DNA from: Mycolicibacterium chubuense
GTDB taxonomy: Bacteria; Actinomycetota; Actinomycetes; Mycobacteriales; Mycobacteriaceae
Direction: 5' to 3'
DNA length: 56,080 bases
NCBI RefSeq assembly: GCF_001044255.1
Contig: NZ_JYNX01000020.1
Span: 1 to 56,080 of the forward strand
Shown: positions 1-6,838 of the stretch, one piece after another
Layout: every line of letters starts with the position of its first letter
Position numbering within the stretch: the first letter of the stretch is position 1
The notes under the pieces: model-generated
What the model was told of the DNA's origin: nothing
Database searches by the model: none
What the model saw: only the letters and a program-made list of their open reading frames with translations
Made by a program: the position numbers and the translations under genes

Positions 1-170
1 GCCCACCGAGGTCGGCGTGCTCGACGAGCACCGGGAGCGGGACCAGCTACGACCGCAACGGGAAGTTCGTCGACCCCGCGGGCGGGACTGGCATCTTCGC
101 CCCCGGAGCTGACAAACTGGCGCCCGCAGAGAACTGGGTCGACCTGATGTTGTCCCCGAAGCAGGTATAG
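1..170 (+). CDS. mce4F: Mce-family protein, C-terminal end (probably Mce4F)
   Basis: Only the last 55 or so codons are present; the gene begins before the window. The readable tail contains SYDRNGKFVDPAGG and ends in AENWVDLMLSPKQV followed by TAG. Such tails close Mce proteins, which form the periplasmic substrate-binding part of Mce lipid importers. Assignment to Mce4F rests on context: the next two genes look like the Mce-associated proteins that follow mce4F and precede otsA in M. tuberculosis. Mce4 imports cholesterol in that species. The family is fairly sure; the exact paralogue is inferred. Confidence 0.7.
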   Translation, partial: PPRSACSTSTGSGTSYDRNGKFVDPAGGTGIFAPGADKLAPAENWVDLMLSPKQV

Positions 171-208
171 GCAGTCCGTTTGTGGTTGAAGAAGTAGTGG
201 GAGAAGCC

Positions 209-871
209 GTGTCCAGGCCTGCCCGGCGCCGCGCCTCGCGTGCCGCCGGGCCGGCCAGTGTCACCGAACCCGAGAGCGTCACGGCCGTCGTCGTCGACGC
301 CCCCACCGCGAAGGTGCGTCCGTCGATATCGGCCGCGCCGCCGCCGCGACGTCCCGCCCACCGCGGACTGGTGGCCCTGGTGTCGCTGCTCACGCTGGTC
401 GTGCTCGCCGGCGCGGTGGCCGGGGGAGTGGCCTGGATGCTCGCCACCCAGCGCACCGAGAAGGCTCAGCTGGCCCGCGACCAGCGCTTCGTCGACACCG
501 CGTCACAACTGGTGATCAACATGTTCAGCTACAACCAGGACGACATCGACGACAGCGTGAACCGCTTCGTCAACAGCACCAGCGGGCCGCTGCGCGACAT
601 GCTCAGCCAGGACAACAACGTCGACAACCTCAAGGCCATCTTCCGGGACACCAACGCCAGCTCGGAGGCCGTCATCAACGGCGCCGCGCTGGAGAAGGTC
701 GACAACGTCAGCGGCAACGCGGCGGTGCTGGTGTCGGCGCGGGTGACCGTGACCGACATCGACGGCACCAACAAACCCTCGCAGCCCTACCGGATGCGGG
801 TGATCGTGCACGAAGACGACAACGGACACATGACCGGCTATGACCTCAAGTACCCCGACGGCGGCAACTGA
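209..871 (+). CDS. mam4A: Mce-associated membrane protein (Mam4A-like)
   Basis: The product is about 220 residues: a basic, Ala/Pro-rich cytoplasmic N-terminus, one hydrophobic segment (GLVALVSLLTLVVLAGAVAG, roughly residues 52-75), then an extracytoplasmic domain. This is the usual layout of Mce-associated proteins, which stabilise Mce complexes (compare Rv3493c). GTG at 209 is preferred because GGGAG lies five bases upstream; an in-frame GTG at 182 would add nine residues. The gene lies 38 bases behind the Mce tail and overlaps the next gene as TGATG, so the three are co-transcribed and translationally coupled. Confidence 0.8.
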   Translation: MSRPARRRASRAAGPASVTEPESVTAVVVDAPTAKVRPSISAAPPPRRPAHRGLVALVSLLTLVVLAGAVAGGVAWMLATQRTEKAQLARDQRFVDTASQLVINMFSYNQDDIDDSVNRFVNSTSGPLRDMLSQDNNVDNLKAIFRDTNASSEAVINGAALEKVDNVSGNAAVLVSARVTVTDIDGTNKPSQPYRMRVIVHEDDNGHMTGYDLKYPDGGN

Positions 872-1365
872 TGGGTGATCGGGTCGCCAAGTTCGTCGCG
901 GCGCTGGGCGTGCTGCTGGCTCTCGGGCTGGTCGTCCTGGGCGCCGTCGGCGGGCGGCTGTATTGGAGCGGCGTCGAGCTGCGGGGCGAGCAGACCGCCC
1001 GCGCTGAGCTGGCCCCCCTTGCCCAGCAACAGATTCCGAAGGTCTTCGGGTACGACTACCAGACCGTCGAGCGCAGCCTCAACGAGATCTATCCGCTGCT
1101 GACACCGACCTACCGCAGGGAATTCGAGGACCGCGCGACCAAGGACATCATCCCGCAGGCGCGCGACCGTCAGCTCGTCAGCCAGGCGAACGTCGTGGGC
1201 GTGGGAGTGCTGGAGGCGCAACGTAATTCGGCGTCGGTGATGGTCTACATGAACCGCACCGTCACCGACAAGTCGCGTCAGCCCGTCTACGACGGGAGCC
1301 GGCTGCGCGTCGACTACCAGAAGGTCGACGGCAAATGGCTGATCAACTACATCACGCCGATCTAG
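871..1365 (+). CDS. mam4B: Mce-associated membrane protein (Mam4B-like)
   Basis: This 164-residue protein has an N-terminal transmembrane anchor (residues about 8-32) followed by an extracytoplasmic domain of the same fold type as the preceding gene, including the late [20 protein letters not shown] stretch and the ending [14 protein letters not shown]. Length and position match Rv3492c, the last gene of the mce4 operon. Its start codon overlaps the stop of the previous gene by one base. Its TAG stop shares a CTAG tetranucleotide with the stop of convergent otsA, leaving no room for a terminator between the two units. Confidence 0.8.
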   Translation: MGDRVAKFVAALGVLLALGLVVLGAVGGRLYWSGVELRGEQTARAELAPLAQQQIPKVFGYDYQTVERSLNEIYPLLTPTYRREFEDRATKDIIPQARDRQLVSQANVVGVGVLEAQRNSASVMVYMNRTVTDKSRQPVYDGSRLRVDYQKVDGKWLINYITPI

Positions 1366-2855
1366 TCCGACGTCCCGGCCAGCGCCTCCAGGAATGACCG
1401 CGCCCAGCGGTCCACGTCGTGGGCGAGCACCTGCCGGCGCAATGCCCGCATCCGCCGCCTGCCCTCTTCGGGCGCCTGCGTCAGCGCCGCCTCGATCGCG
1501 TCCTTGACGCCCTCCAGGTGATGCGGGTTGGTCAGGTAGGCCTGGCGCAATTCGGCTGCGGCTCCGGTGAATTCGCTCAGCACCAGGGCGCCGCCGAGAT
1601 CGCTGCGGCACGCGACGTACTCCTTGGCCACCAGGTTCATCCCGTCCCGCAGCGGGGTCACCAGCATGACGTCGGCGGCGACGTAGAACGCGATCAGATC
1701 CTCGCGGGGCACGGGGCGGTGCAGGTAGTGCAGGACGGGGTGGCCCACCTCCCCGTACTCGCCGTTGATGTGCCCGACCTGGCGCTCGATGTCCTCACGC
1801 ATCGCGATGTAGCTCTCCACCCGCTCGCGGCTGGGGGTGGCCAGCTGGACCAGCACAGTGTCGTTCGGGTCGACCCGGTGCTCGTCGAGCAGCTCGGAGA
1901 ACGCCCGCAGCCGCACGTCGATGCCCTTGGTGTAGTCCAGCCGGTCGACACCGAGCAGGACCTTGCGCGGGTTGCCCAGCTCGGCGCGGATCTCGCGGGC
2001 CCGCTGGCGGATCTTGCGGGTGCGGGCCTGCTGGTCGAGATCGCCGGCGTCGATCGAGATCGGGAACGCGCCCACCTTGACGGTGCGGAACCCGACGTTG
2101 ACCTCACCGAAGCGGGACCGCACGCCCACGCTGCCGCGTGAGGTGTTCGCGCCGACCAGGCGGCGGGCCAGGATCAGGAAGTTCTGCGCGCCGCCGGGCA
2201 GGTGGAACCCGACCAGGTCGGCGCCCAGCAGACCCTCGGTGATCTCGGTGCGCCACGGCATCTGCATGAACAGCTCGACCGGCGGGAACGGGATGTGCAG
2301 GAAGAAGCCGATGGTCAGATCGGGCCGCAGCATGCGCAGCATCTTGGGCACCAGCTGCAGCTGGTAATCCTGCACCCACACGGTGGCGCCTTCGGCGGCG
2401 GTCCGCGCGGTCGCCTCGGCGAAGCGGCGGTTGACCTCGACGTAGCGGTCCCACCACTCCCGGTGATAGATCGGCTTGACGATGACGTCGTGGTAGAGAG
2501 GCCACAGCGTGGCGTTGGAGAAACCCTCGTAGTACTCGGCGACGTCGTCGGCGGACAGCCGCACCGGCACGAGCGTCATGCCGTCCTGCTCGATCGGATC
2601 GTCGAAGCTGTCCGGGTCGTCGGCGTCCTGCGGCACGCCCGGCCAGCCGACCCAGGCGCCGCTGCGCTTTCGCAGCAGCGGCTCGAGTGCGGTCACCAGC
2701 CCGCCCGGACTGCGCTTGAACTCGGTGGTGCCGTCGGGCAGGAACACCATGTCGATCGGCAGCCGGTTGGCGACGACCACGAAGTCGGCCTTCGCCGACG
2801 GTGGAGCGGACTGCGCCGCGCCCGAGCGGTCCTCGGGGCCGCTCGGGTCGGTCAT
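1362..2855 (-). CDS. otsA: trehalose-6-phosphate synthase OtsA
   Basis: A GT20 glycosyltransferase that makes trehalose 6-phosphate from a nucleotide-activated glucose and glucose 6-phosphate; trehalose is needed for mycolate transfer and stress tolerance. The sequence shows [12 protein letters not shown] near the N-terminus, the [11 protein letters not shown] loop, [33 protein letters not shown] and the donor-binding end [19 protein letters not shown] at 2855 gives 497 residues, the normal length; an upstream in-frame start at 2909 would lie inside the preceding small gene and was rejected. The start overlaps the small gene's stop as TGATG, so they form one operon. Confidence 0.95.
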   Translation of the reverse strand: MTDPSGPEDRSGAAQSAPPSAKADFVVVANRLPIDMVFLPDGTTEFKRSPGGLVTALEPLLRKRSGAWVGWPGVPQDADDPDSFDDPIEQDGMTLVPVRLSADDVAEYYEGFSNATLWPLYHDVIVKPIYHREWWDRYVEVNRRFAEATARTAAEGATVWVQDYQLQLVPKMLRMLRPDLTIGFFLHIPFPPVELFMQMPWRTEITEGLLGADLVGFHLPGGAQNFLILARRLVGANTSRGSVGVRSRFGEVNVGFRTVKVGAFPISIDAGDLDQQARTRKIRQRAREIRAELGNPRKVLLGVDRLDYTKGIDVRLRAFSELLDEHRVDPNDTVLVQLATPSRERVESYIAMREDIERQVGHINGEYGEVGHPVLHYLHRPVPREDLIAFYVAADVMLVTPLRDGMNLVAKEYVACRSDLGGALVLSEFTGAAAELRQAYLTNPHHLEGVKDAIEAALTQAPEEGRRRMRALRRQVLAHDVDRWARSFLEALAGTSD

Positions 2856-3019
2856 CAGGCGTCGAGCTTCGCCGGTCCGATGCCGAGCATCGACAGGAAG
2901 ACGCGGCACTCGTCGGCGTCGGTGGCGTAGGCGGCGACGACGCGGCGCGCCTGGCGTTCGGTGCTGTCGGCGATCGGCTCGACGTCGCCGAGCTCGGCGG
3001 GATCAGATTTGGCAGGCAT
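2855..3019 (-). CDS. conserved 54-residue protein (Rv3489-like)
   Basis: A short gene immediately upstream of otsA. It encodes 54 residues beginning [20 protein letters not shown] and ending [11 protein letters not shown]. Its TGA stop overlaps the otsA ATG by one base. The middle section ([20 protein letters not shown]) would form an amphipathic helix. Its size and place match Rv3489 of M. tuberculosis, an uncharacterised protein also beside otsA. No function can be read from the sequence; the coupling suggests a link to trehalose synthesis. Confidence 0.75.
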   Translation of the reverse strand: MPAKSDPAELGDVEPIADSTERQARRVVAAYATDADECRVFLSMLGIGPAKLDA

Positions 3020-3054
3020 GCCACAACTCTAGCCAACGCCCGGCGCAGGGCCGT

Positions 3055-3060
3055 TACTGT
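3055..3060 (+). promoter_or_regulatory. -10 element TACTGT, leaderless promoter of the hydratase gene
   Basis: TACTGT lies seven bases before the GTG at 3068. This is the spacing of actinobacterial leaderless promoters, where transcription starts at the first base of the start codon. It favours 3068 over the GTG at 3059, which overlaps the element itself. Confidence 0.5.
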
Positions 3061-3067
3061 GCTCGAT

Positions 3068-3964
3068 GTGGCCGACGCCGAGCAGGTGACGTACGAAACC
3101 CTCGACGACGGGCGGATCGCCCGGATCTGGCTGAATCGCCCCGACGCGCACAACGCGCAGTCCCGCACACTGCTGGTGGCACTCGACGAGGCGTTCGGCC
3201 GCGCCGAGGCCGACGACGAGGTGCGGGTGGTCATCCTGGCCGCCCGTGGGAGGAACTTCTCGGCCGGCCACGACCTCGGCTCCGAGGCTGCGCTGGCCGA
3301 GAGGGCCCCCGGCCCCGACCAGCACCCGACGTTCCGGATCAACGGCGCGACCCGGCCCGCGATCGCCGAACGGACCTATCTGCAGGAGTGGCACTACTTC
3401 TACGAGAACACCTGCCGGTGGCGTGACCTCCGCAAGATCACCATCGCCTCGGTGCAGGGCAATGCGATCTCCGCCGCGCTGATGCTGATCTGGGCCTGCG
3501 ACCTGATCGTGGCCGCCGACGACGCCAGATTCAGCGACGTCGTCGCGGTCCGGATGGGCATGCCCGGCGTCGAGTACTACGCCCATCCGTGGGAGTTCGG
3601 CGCCCGCAAGGCCAAGGAGCTGCTGCTCACCGGCGATTCGATCGACGCCGACGAGGCACACCGGCTGGGCATGGTGTCGAAGGTGTTCGCCCGCGCCGAG
3701 CTCGAGGACAAGACCGTGGAGTTCGCGCGGCGCATCGCCGAGCGCCCGACCATGGCCGCGCTGCTGGTCAAGGACTCGGTGAATGCCGCCAGCGATGCGA
3801 TGGGCTTCGCCGAGGCGCTGCGTCACGCCTTTCACATCCACGAACTCGGTCACGCCCACTGGGCGGCGCACAACGAGAACCGGTATCCGATCGGCCTGCC
3901 GCCCGAGGTTCCGGACTGGCGCACGTCGGGACCGCCAAAGCCTGCTCGCCGCGACCAGCCGTGA
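3068..3964 (+). CDS. enoyl-CoA hydratase/isomerase family protein
   Basis: Crotonase-fold enzyme of about 298 residues, probably acting on an acyl- or steroid-derived CoA thioester. It shows the oxyanion-hole segments GRNFSAGHDLGSE and QGNAISAALMLIWACDLIVA and the helix MGMPGVEYYAHPWEFGARKAKELLLTG, with a C-terminal SVNAASDAMGFAEALRHAFH segment. The insert after GHDLGSE is longer than in the shortest family members. The start is GTG 3068, chosen from the -10 spacing. It is divergent from the otsA operon across 48 bases. The next gene carries a KstR-type box, so steroid or fatty acid breakdown is plausible, but the exact substrate cannot be read. Confidence 0.85.
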   Translation: MADAEQVTYETLDDGRIARIWLNRPDAHNAQSRTLLVALDEAFGRAEADDEVRVVILAARGRNFSAGHDLGSEAALAERAPGPDQHPTFRINGATRPAIAERTYLQEWHYFYENTCRWRDLRKITIASVQGNAISAALMLIWACDLIVAADDARFSDVVAVRMGMPGVEYYAHPWEFGARKAKELLLTGDSIDADEAHRLGMVSKVFARAELEDKTVEFARRIAERPTMAALLVKDSVNAASDAMGFAEALRHAFHIHELGHAHWAAHNENRYPIGLPPEVPDWRTSGPPKPARRDQP

Positions 3965-3972
3965 CGTATAAC

Positions 3973-3986
3973 TGGAACCTGTTCTA
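3973..3986 (+). promoter_or_regulatory. KstR operator-like palindrome
   Basis: TGGAACCTGTTCTA fits the published KstR consensus TnnAACnnGTTnnA at every fixed position. KstR is the TetR-type repressor of mycobacterial cholesterol catabolism. The site is 24 bases before the GTG of the SDR gene at 4011 and eight bases after the stop of the hydratase gene. Confidence 0.7.
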
Positions 3987-4010
3987 GTTAGGTCGTCGAA
4001 GGAGTCGAGC

Positions 4011-4832
4011 GTGGAGATCTCGTTGTCGGGACGGACGGTGCTCGTCACCGGTGGGGGCAGTGGGATCGGCAAGGCGGTGGCCACGGCCGTGGTGGAGGCC
4101 GGCGGCAACGCGATGCTGATGGGACGCAACGCCGACAAACTCGCCGCCGCCGTCGAGGAGATCGGCGGCTCGGCGCGCTACGAGCCCGGCGACGTCACCA
4201 ACGAGGACGAGGTGGCGCGCACCGTGGCGGCGGCCGCCGCGTGGACGGGCCGGCTCGACGGCGTCGTGCACTGCGCCGGCGGCAGCGACACGATCGGCCC
4301 GATCACTCATCTGGACTCCACGGCGTGGCGTCGGCTGATCGACCTGAACATCAACGGCACCTTCTATGTCCTCAAGCACGCGTCCCGCGAGATGGTCCGC
4401 GGCGGCGGCGGATCGTTCGTCGGCATCTCCTCGATCGCGGCGAGCAACACCCACCGGTGGTTCGGCGCCTACGGCGTCTCCAAGGCCGGCCTCGACCACA
4501 TGATGCAGCTGGCGGCCGACGAGCTCGGGCCGTCGCTGGTACGGGTGAACTCGCTGCGGCCGGGCCTGATCCGCACCGACCTGGTGGCGGCGATCTTCAT
4601 GTCACCGGAGGTCAGCGGGGACTACGCGGCGGCCACCCCGTTGCCCAGGCCGGGAGAGGCCGAGGACGTCGCCAACGCGGCACTGTTCCTGCTCAGCGAT
4701 GCCGCGAGCTACATCACCGGCCAGCTGATCAACGTCGACGGCGGCATGATGCTGCGCCGCGGGCCCGACTTCTCGGCGATGCTCGAACCCGTGTTCGGCG
4801 CCGAGGGTCTGCGCGGGGTGGTGACGGACTAG
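4011..4832 (+). CDS. short-chain dehydrogenase/reductase, putative KstR regulon member
   Basis: Classical SDR of 273 residues. It has the NAD(P)-binding TGGGSGIGKAV motif at about residues 14-24, the structural CAGG motif, catalytic Ser in GISSIAA, YGVSK as the Tyr-x-x-x-Lys pair and the closing YITGQLINVDGG. AAGGAG at 3999-4004 sits six bases before the GTG start. The KstR-like box just upstream suggests induction during sterol catabolism, so a hydroxysteroid or hydroxyacyl-CoA substrate is likely; this is inference. It ends in a CTAG shared with the stop of the convergent 2Fe-2S subunit gene. Confidence 0.9.
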   Translation: MEISLSGRTVLVTGGGSGIGKAVATAVVEAGGNAMLMGRNADKLAAAVEEIGGSARYEPGDVTNEDEVARTVAAAAAWTGRLDGVVHCAGGSDTIGPITHLDSTAWRRLIDLNINGTFYVLKHASREMVRGGGGSFVGISSIAASNTHRWFGAYGVSKAGLDHMMQLAADELGPSLVRVNSLRPGLIRTDLVAAIFMSPEVSGDYAAATPLPRPGEAEDVANAALFLLSDAASYITGQLINVDGGMMLRRGPDFSAMLEPVFGAEGLRGVVTD

Positions 4833-5314
4833 CTGCCCGCCGCGTCGAGCACCTCCGCGGCGCGCCGGACCGCGTTCACGATGCCCTGGTAGCCGGTGCA
4901 CCGGCAGAAGTTGCCCGACAGACCCTCGCGGATCTCGTCGTCGCTGGGGTGCGGGTTGTCGCGCAGTAGTGCGGTGATGCTCGTGACGAAACCCGGCGTG
5001 CAAAAACCACATTGGAGTCCGTGGCACTCGCGAAGCGCGGCCTGCACGGGCGAGAGCGTGCCGTCGGCGTCGGCGACGCCCTCGACGGTGGTGACCTCCT
5101 GCCCGTCGACCTGGACGGCGAAGATCAGGCAGGAGCGCACCGCCTGCCCGTCGAGCAGCACCGTGCAGGCGCCGCACGCGCCGTGCTCGCAGCCCAGGTG
5201 GGTGCCGGTGAGCCCGCACCGCTCCCGCAGATAGTCGGCCAGCGTCACCCGCGGCTCGACGGACGCGCGGTGGCGCCGGCCATTAACCGACACCTCGACG
5301 GGGATCTCATGCAC
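4829..5314 (-). CDS. molybdenum hydroxylase 2Fe-2S small subunit (CoxS/XdhC-type iron-sulfur subunit)
   Basis: 161-residue iron-sulfur subunit. The N-terminal plant-type cluster is held by GCEHGACGACTV plus RSC; the C-terminal cluster by CGFCTPGF and CRCTGYQ. Both clusters are complete. It passes electrons from the molybdenum site to FAD in a three-subunit hydroxylase. The start is GTG 5314, overlapping the end of the FAD subunit gene by eight bases. It is the last gene of the operon xdhC-like, large, CoxG-like, FAD, 2Fe-2S. Confidence 0.92.
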   Translation of the reverse strand: MHEIPVEVSVNGRRHRASVEPRVTLADYLRERCGLTGTHLGCEHGACGACTVLLDGQAVRSCLIFAVQVDGQEVTTVEGVADADGTLSPVQAALRECHGLQCGFCTPGFVTSITALLRDNPHPSDDEIREGLSGNFCRCTGYQGIVNAVRRAAEVLDAAGS

Positions 5315-6182
5315 GACGGGCCTCCGTGGTCGCCTCGAGCCAGGCCCGCGCCGCCATCGTGGCGCCGACCTTCCTGCGATAGTCCGCGCTGCCCTGCAGG
5401 TCGGCGGGGATGTCCTCGAGGGCCGACACCGCGAGCCGACCCACCTCCTCGGCGGTGACGTCGGTGACGGGTCGGCCGACCAGCGCACGCTCGGCCGGGG
5501 TGCCGCGCTGCGGCTTCGAGCCCATGCCGAGCAACCCGATGCCGCAGCGGGCGACGGTGTCGGCATCGTCGAGTTCGACCGCCACGGTGGCGCCGGCGAT
5601 CGCGAAATCGCCGTGGCGACGCGCGAATTCGTGCACCGAGAAGCCGACCCGGCCGGACCACACCGGGAAGGTGACCGCGGTGAGGATCTCGTCGGCGGCC
5701 AGCGCGGTCTCCCACAGGCCGGTGAAGAAATCGGCGGCCGGGACCCGGCGGGTGCCCCGCACCGAGGTCGCCTCGATCTCGGCGTCGAGGGTCAGCGCGA
5801 CGGCGGCGTACTCGGCGGCCGGGTCGGCGTGCGCGATCGCGCCGCCGAGGGTGCCCCGCGTGCGGATCTGGAAGTGACCGATGTGCGGTGTGGACAGCGT
5901 CAGCAGCGGAACCGCTTCGGCCACTTCGTCGTCCAGTCCGACCAGGGCGTGCGGTGTGCCCGCGGCGATGCGCACGGTGTCGACGCGCCGCTCGATGTCA
6001 CACAGTTCCCCGATGCGCGAGATGTCGATCAGGTTGTCGAAGTGGGTGAGTCGCATCGCGAGCATCGGCACCAGGCTCTGCCCTCCGGCGAGGATCTTCG
6101 CGTCCTCGCCGAGGTCGGCGAGCAGCGACAGCGCACCGGCGACGGTGTCGGGCCGGTGGTAGGCGAACGGGGCCGCTTTCAC
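5307..6182 (-). CDS. molybdenum hydroxylase FAD-binding medium subunit (CoxM-like)
   Basis: 291-residue FAD subunit starting MKAAPFAYHRPDTVAGAL. It has the two FAD motifs of this family, AGGQSLVPM and TRGTLGGAIAHADPAAE, and the C-terminal CO dehydrogenase flavoprotein domain. GTG 6182 overlaps the TGA of the CoxG-like gene as GTGA, which indicates coupled translation. It would accept electrons from the iron-sulfur subunit and pass them to an acceptor not encoded here. Confidence 0.92.
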   Translation of the reverse strand: MKAAPFAYHRPDTVAGALSLLADLGEDAKILAGGQSLVPMLAMRLTHFDNLIDISRIGELCDIERRVDTVRIAAGTPHALVGLDDEVAEAVPLLTLSTPHIGHFQIRTRGTLGGAIAHADPAAEYAAVALTLDAEIEATSVRGTRRVPAADFFTGLWETALAADEILTAVTFPVWSGRVGFSVHEFARRHGDFAIAGATVAVELDDADTVARCGIGLLGMGSKPQRGTPAERALVGRPVTDVTAEEVGRLAVSALEDIPADLQGSADYRRKVGATMAARAWLEATTEARRA

Positions 6183-6838
6183 GACAGCAGCCGGGCCAGG
6201 GCGGCCTGCAGATCCTCGGCCAGCATCGCAGCCGGGCCTCTGCGCCTGCGGCGGCCGAGCAGGAAGCCGGCCGCACCCGAGAGGGCGGCCGCGACGAGCA
6301 CCGGGGCGTAGCGTTTGGCGATCGGCGCGGCGACCACCCGCAGCAGGTCGACGGAGTCGTCGGCGGGCGCCGCGGATGTGGTCGCGGCCGGTGTTGTTCC
6401 GCCCAGTTCGGCCTCCAGGGCGCGGGCGAACTGGGCGATCAGATTCCCCGAGACGTCGGCGAGCACGCCGCGGCCGAACTGGGCGGCCTTGCCGGAGATG
6501 GCCAGGTCGGTCGCGATGGCGACGTAGGTCGACTCGCCCTCGTCCTTGAGGTGGGCGGTGACGGTGGCCGCGGCGGTGCCGTTGCCCCGGGTCTCCCGGC
6601 CCTCGGCGCGCAGCACGATGCGTCCGGCCGTCGCATCCTTCTCCTGATAGGACGCAACCCCTTTGTAGGACACCGTGATCGGGCCGACCTTGACCTTGAC
6701 CGCGCCGTCGAAGCTGTCGCCGTCGACCGACAGCAGGGTGGCGCCGGGCAGGCACGGCGCGACGCGCTCGACGTCGGTGAACACCTCCCACACCTGAGCG
6801 GCGGGGACGGCGACCCGGAAGTCGTTGTTCAGCTCCAC
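6179..6838 (-). CDS. CoxG-like SRPBCC protein with C-terminal membrane anchor
   Basis: 219 residues. The N-terminal 150 or so form an SRPBCC/CoxG domain (FRVAVPAAQVWEVFTDVERVAPCLPGATL, then VKVKVGPITVSYKGVASYQEKD). An Ala/Thr/Pro linker leads to a hydrophobic stretch (APVLVAAALSGAAGFLLG) followed by RRRRRG, so the protein is probably tethered to the inner face of the membrane. CoxG is known to anchor CO dehydrogenase to the membrane in Oligotropha and M. smegmatis. GTG 6838 overlaps the large-subunit stop by ten bases. The same role for this hydroxylase is inferred. Confidence 0.85.
   Translation of the reverse strand: MELNNDFRVAVPAAQVWEVFTDVERVAPCLPGATLLSVDGDSFDGAVKVKVGPITVSYKGVASYQEKDATAGRIVLRAEGRETRGNGTAAATVTAHLKDEGESTYVAIATDLAISGKAAQFGRGVLADVSGNLIAQFARALEAELGGTTPAATTSAAPADDSVDLLRVVAAPIAKRYAPVLVAAALSGAAGFLLGRRRRRGPAAMLAEDLQAALARLLS

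Noticed and set aside
182-208. Start of the first Mce-associated gene at GTG 182
   Set aside because: GTG 209 has a GGGAG ribosome site at good distance; 182 has none.
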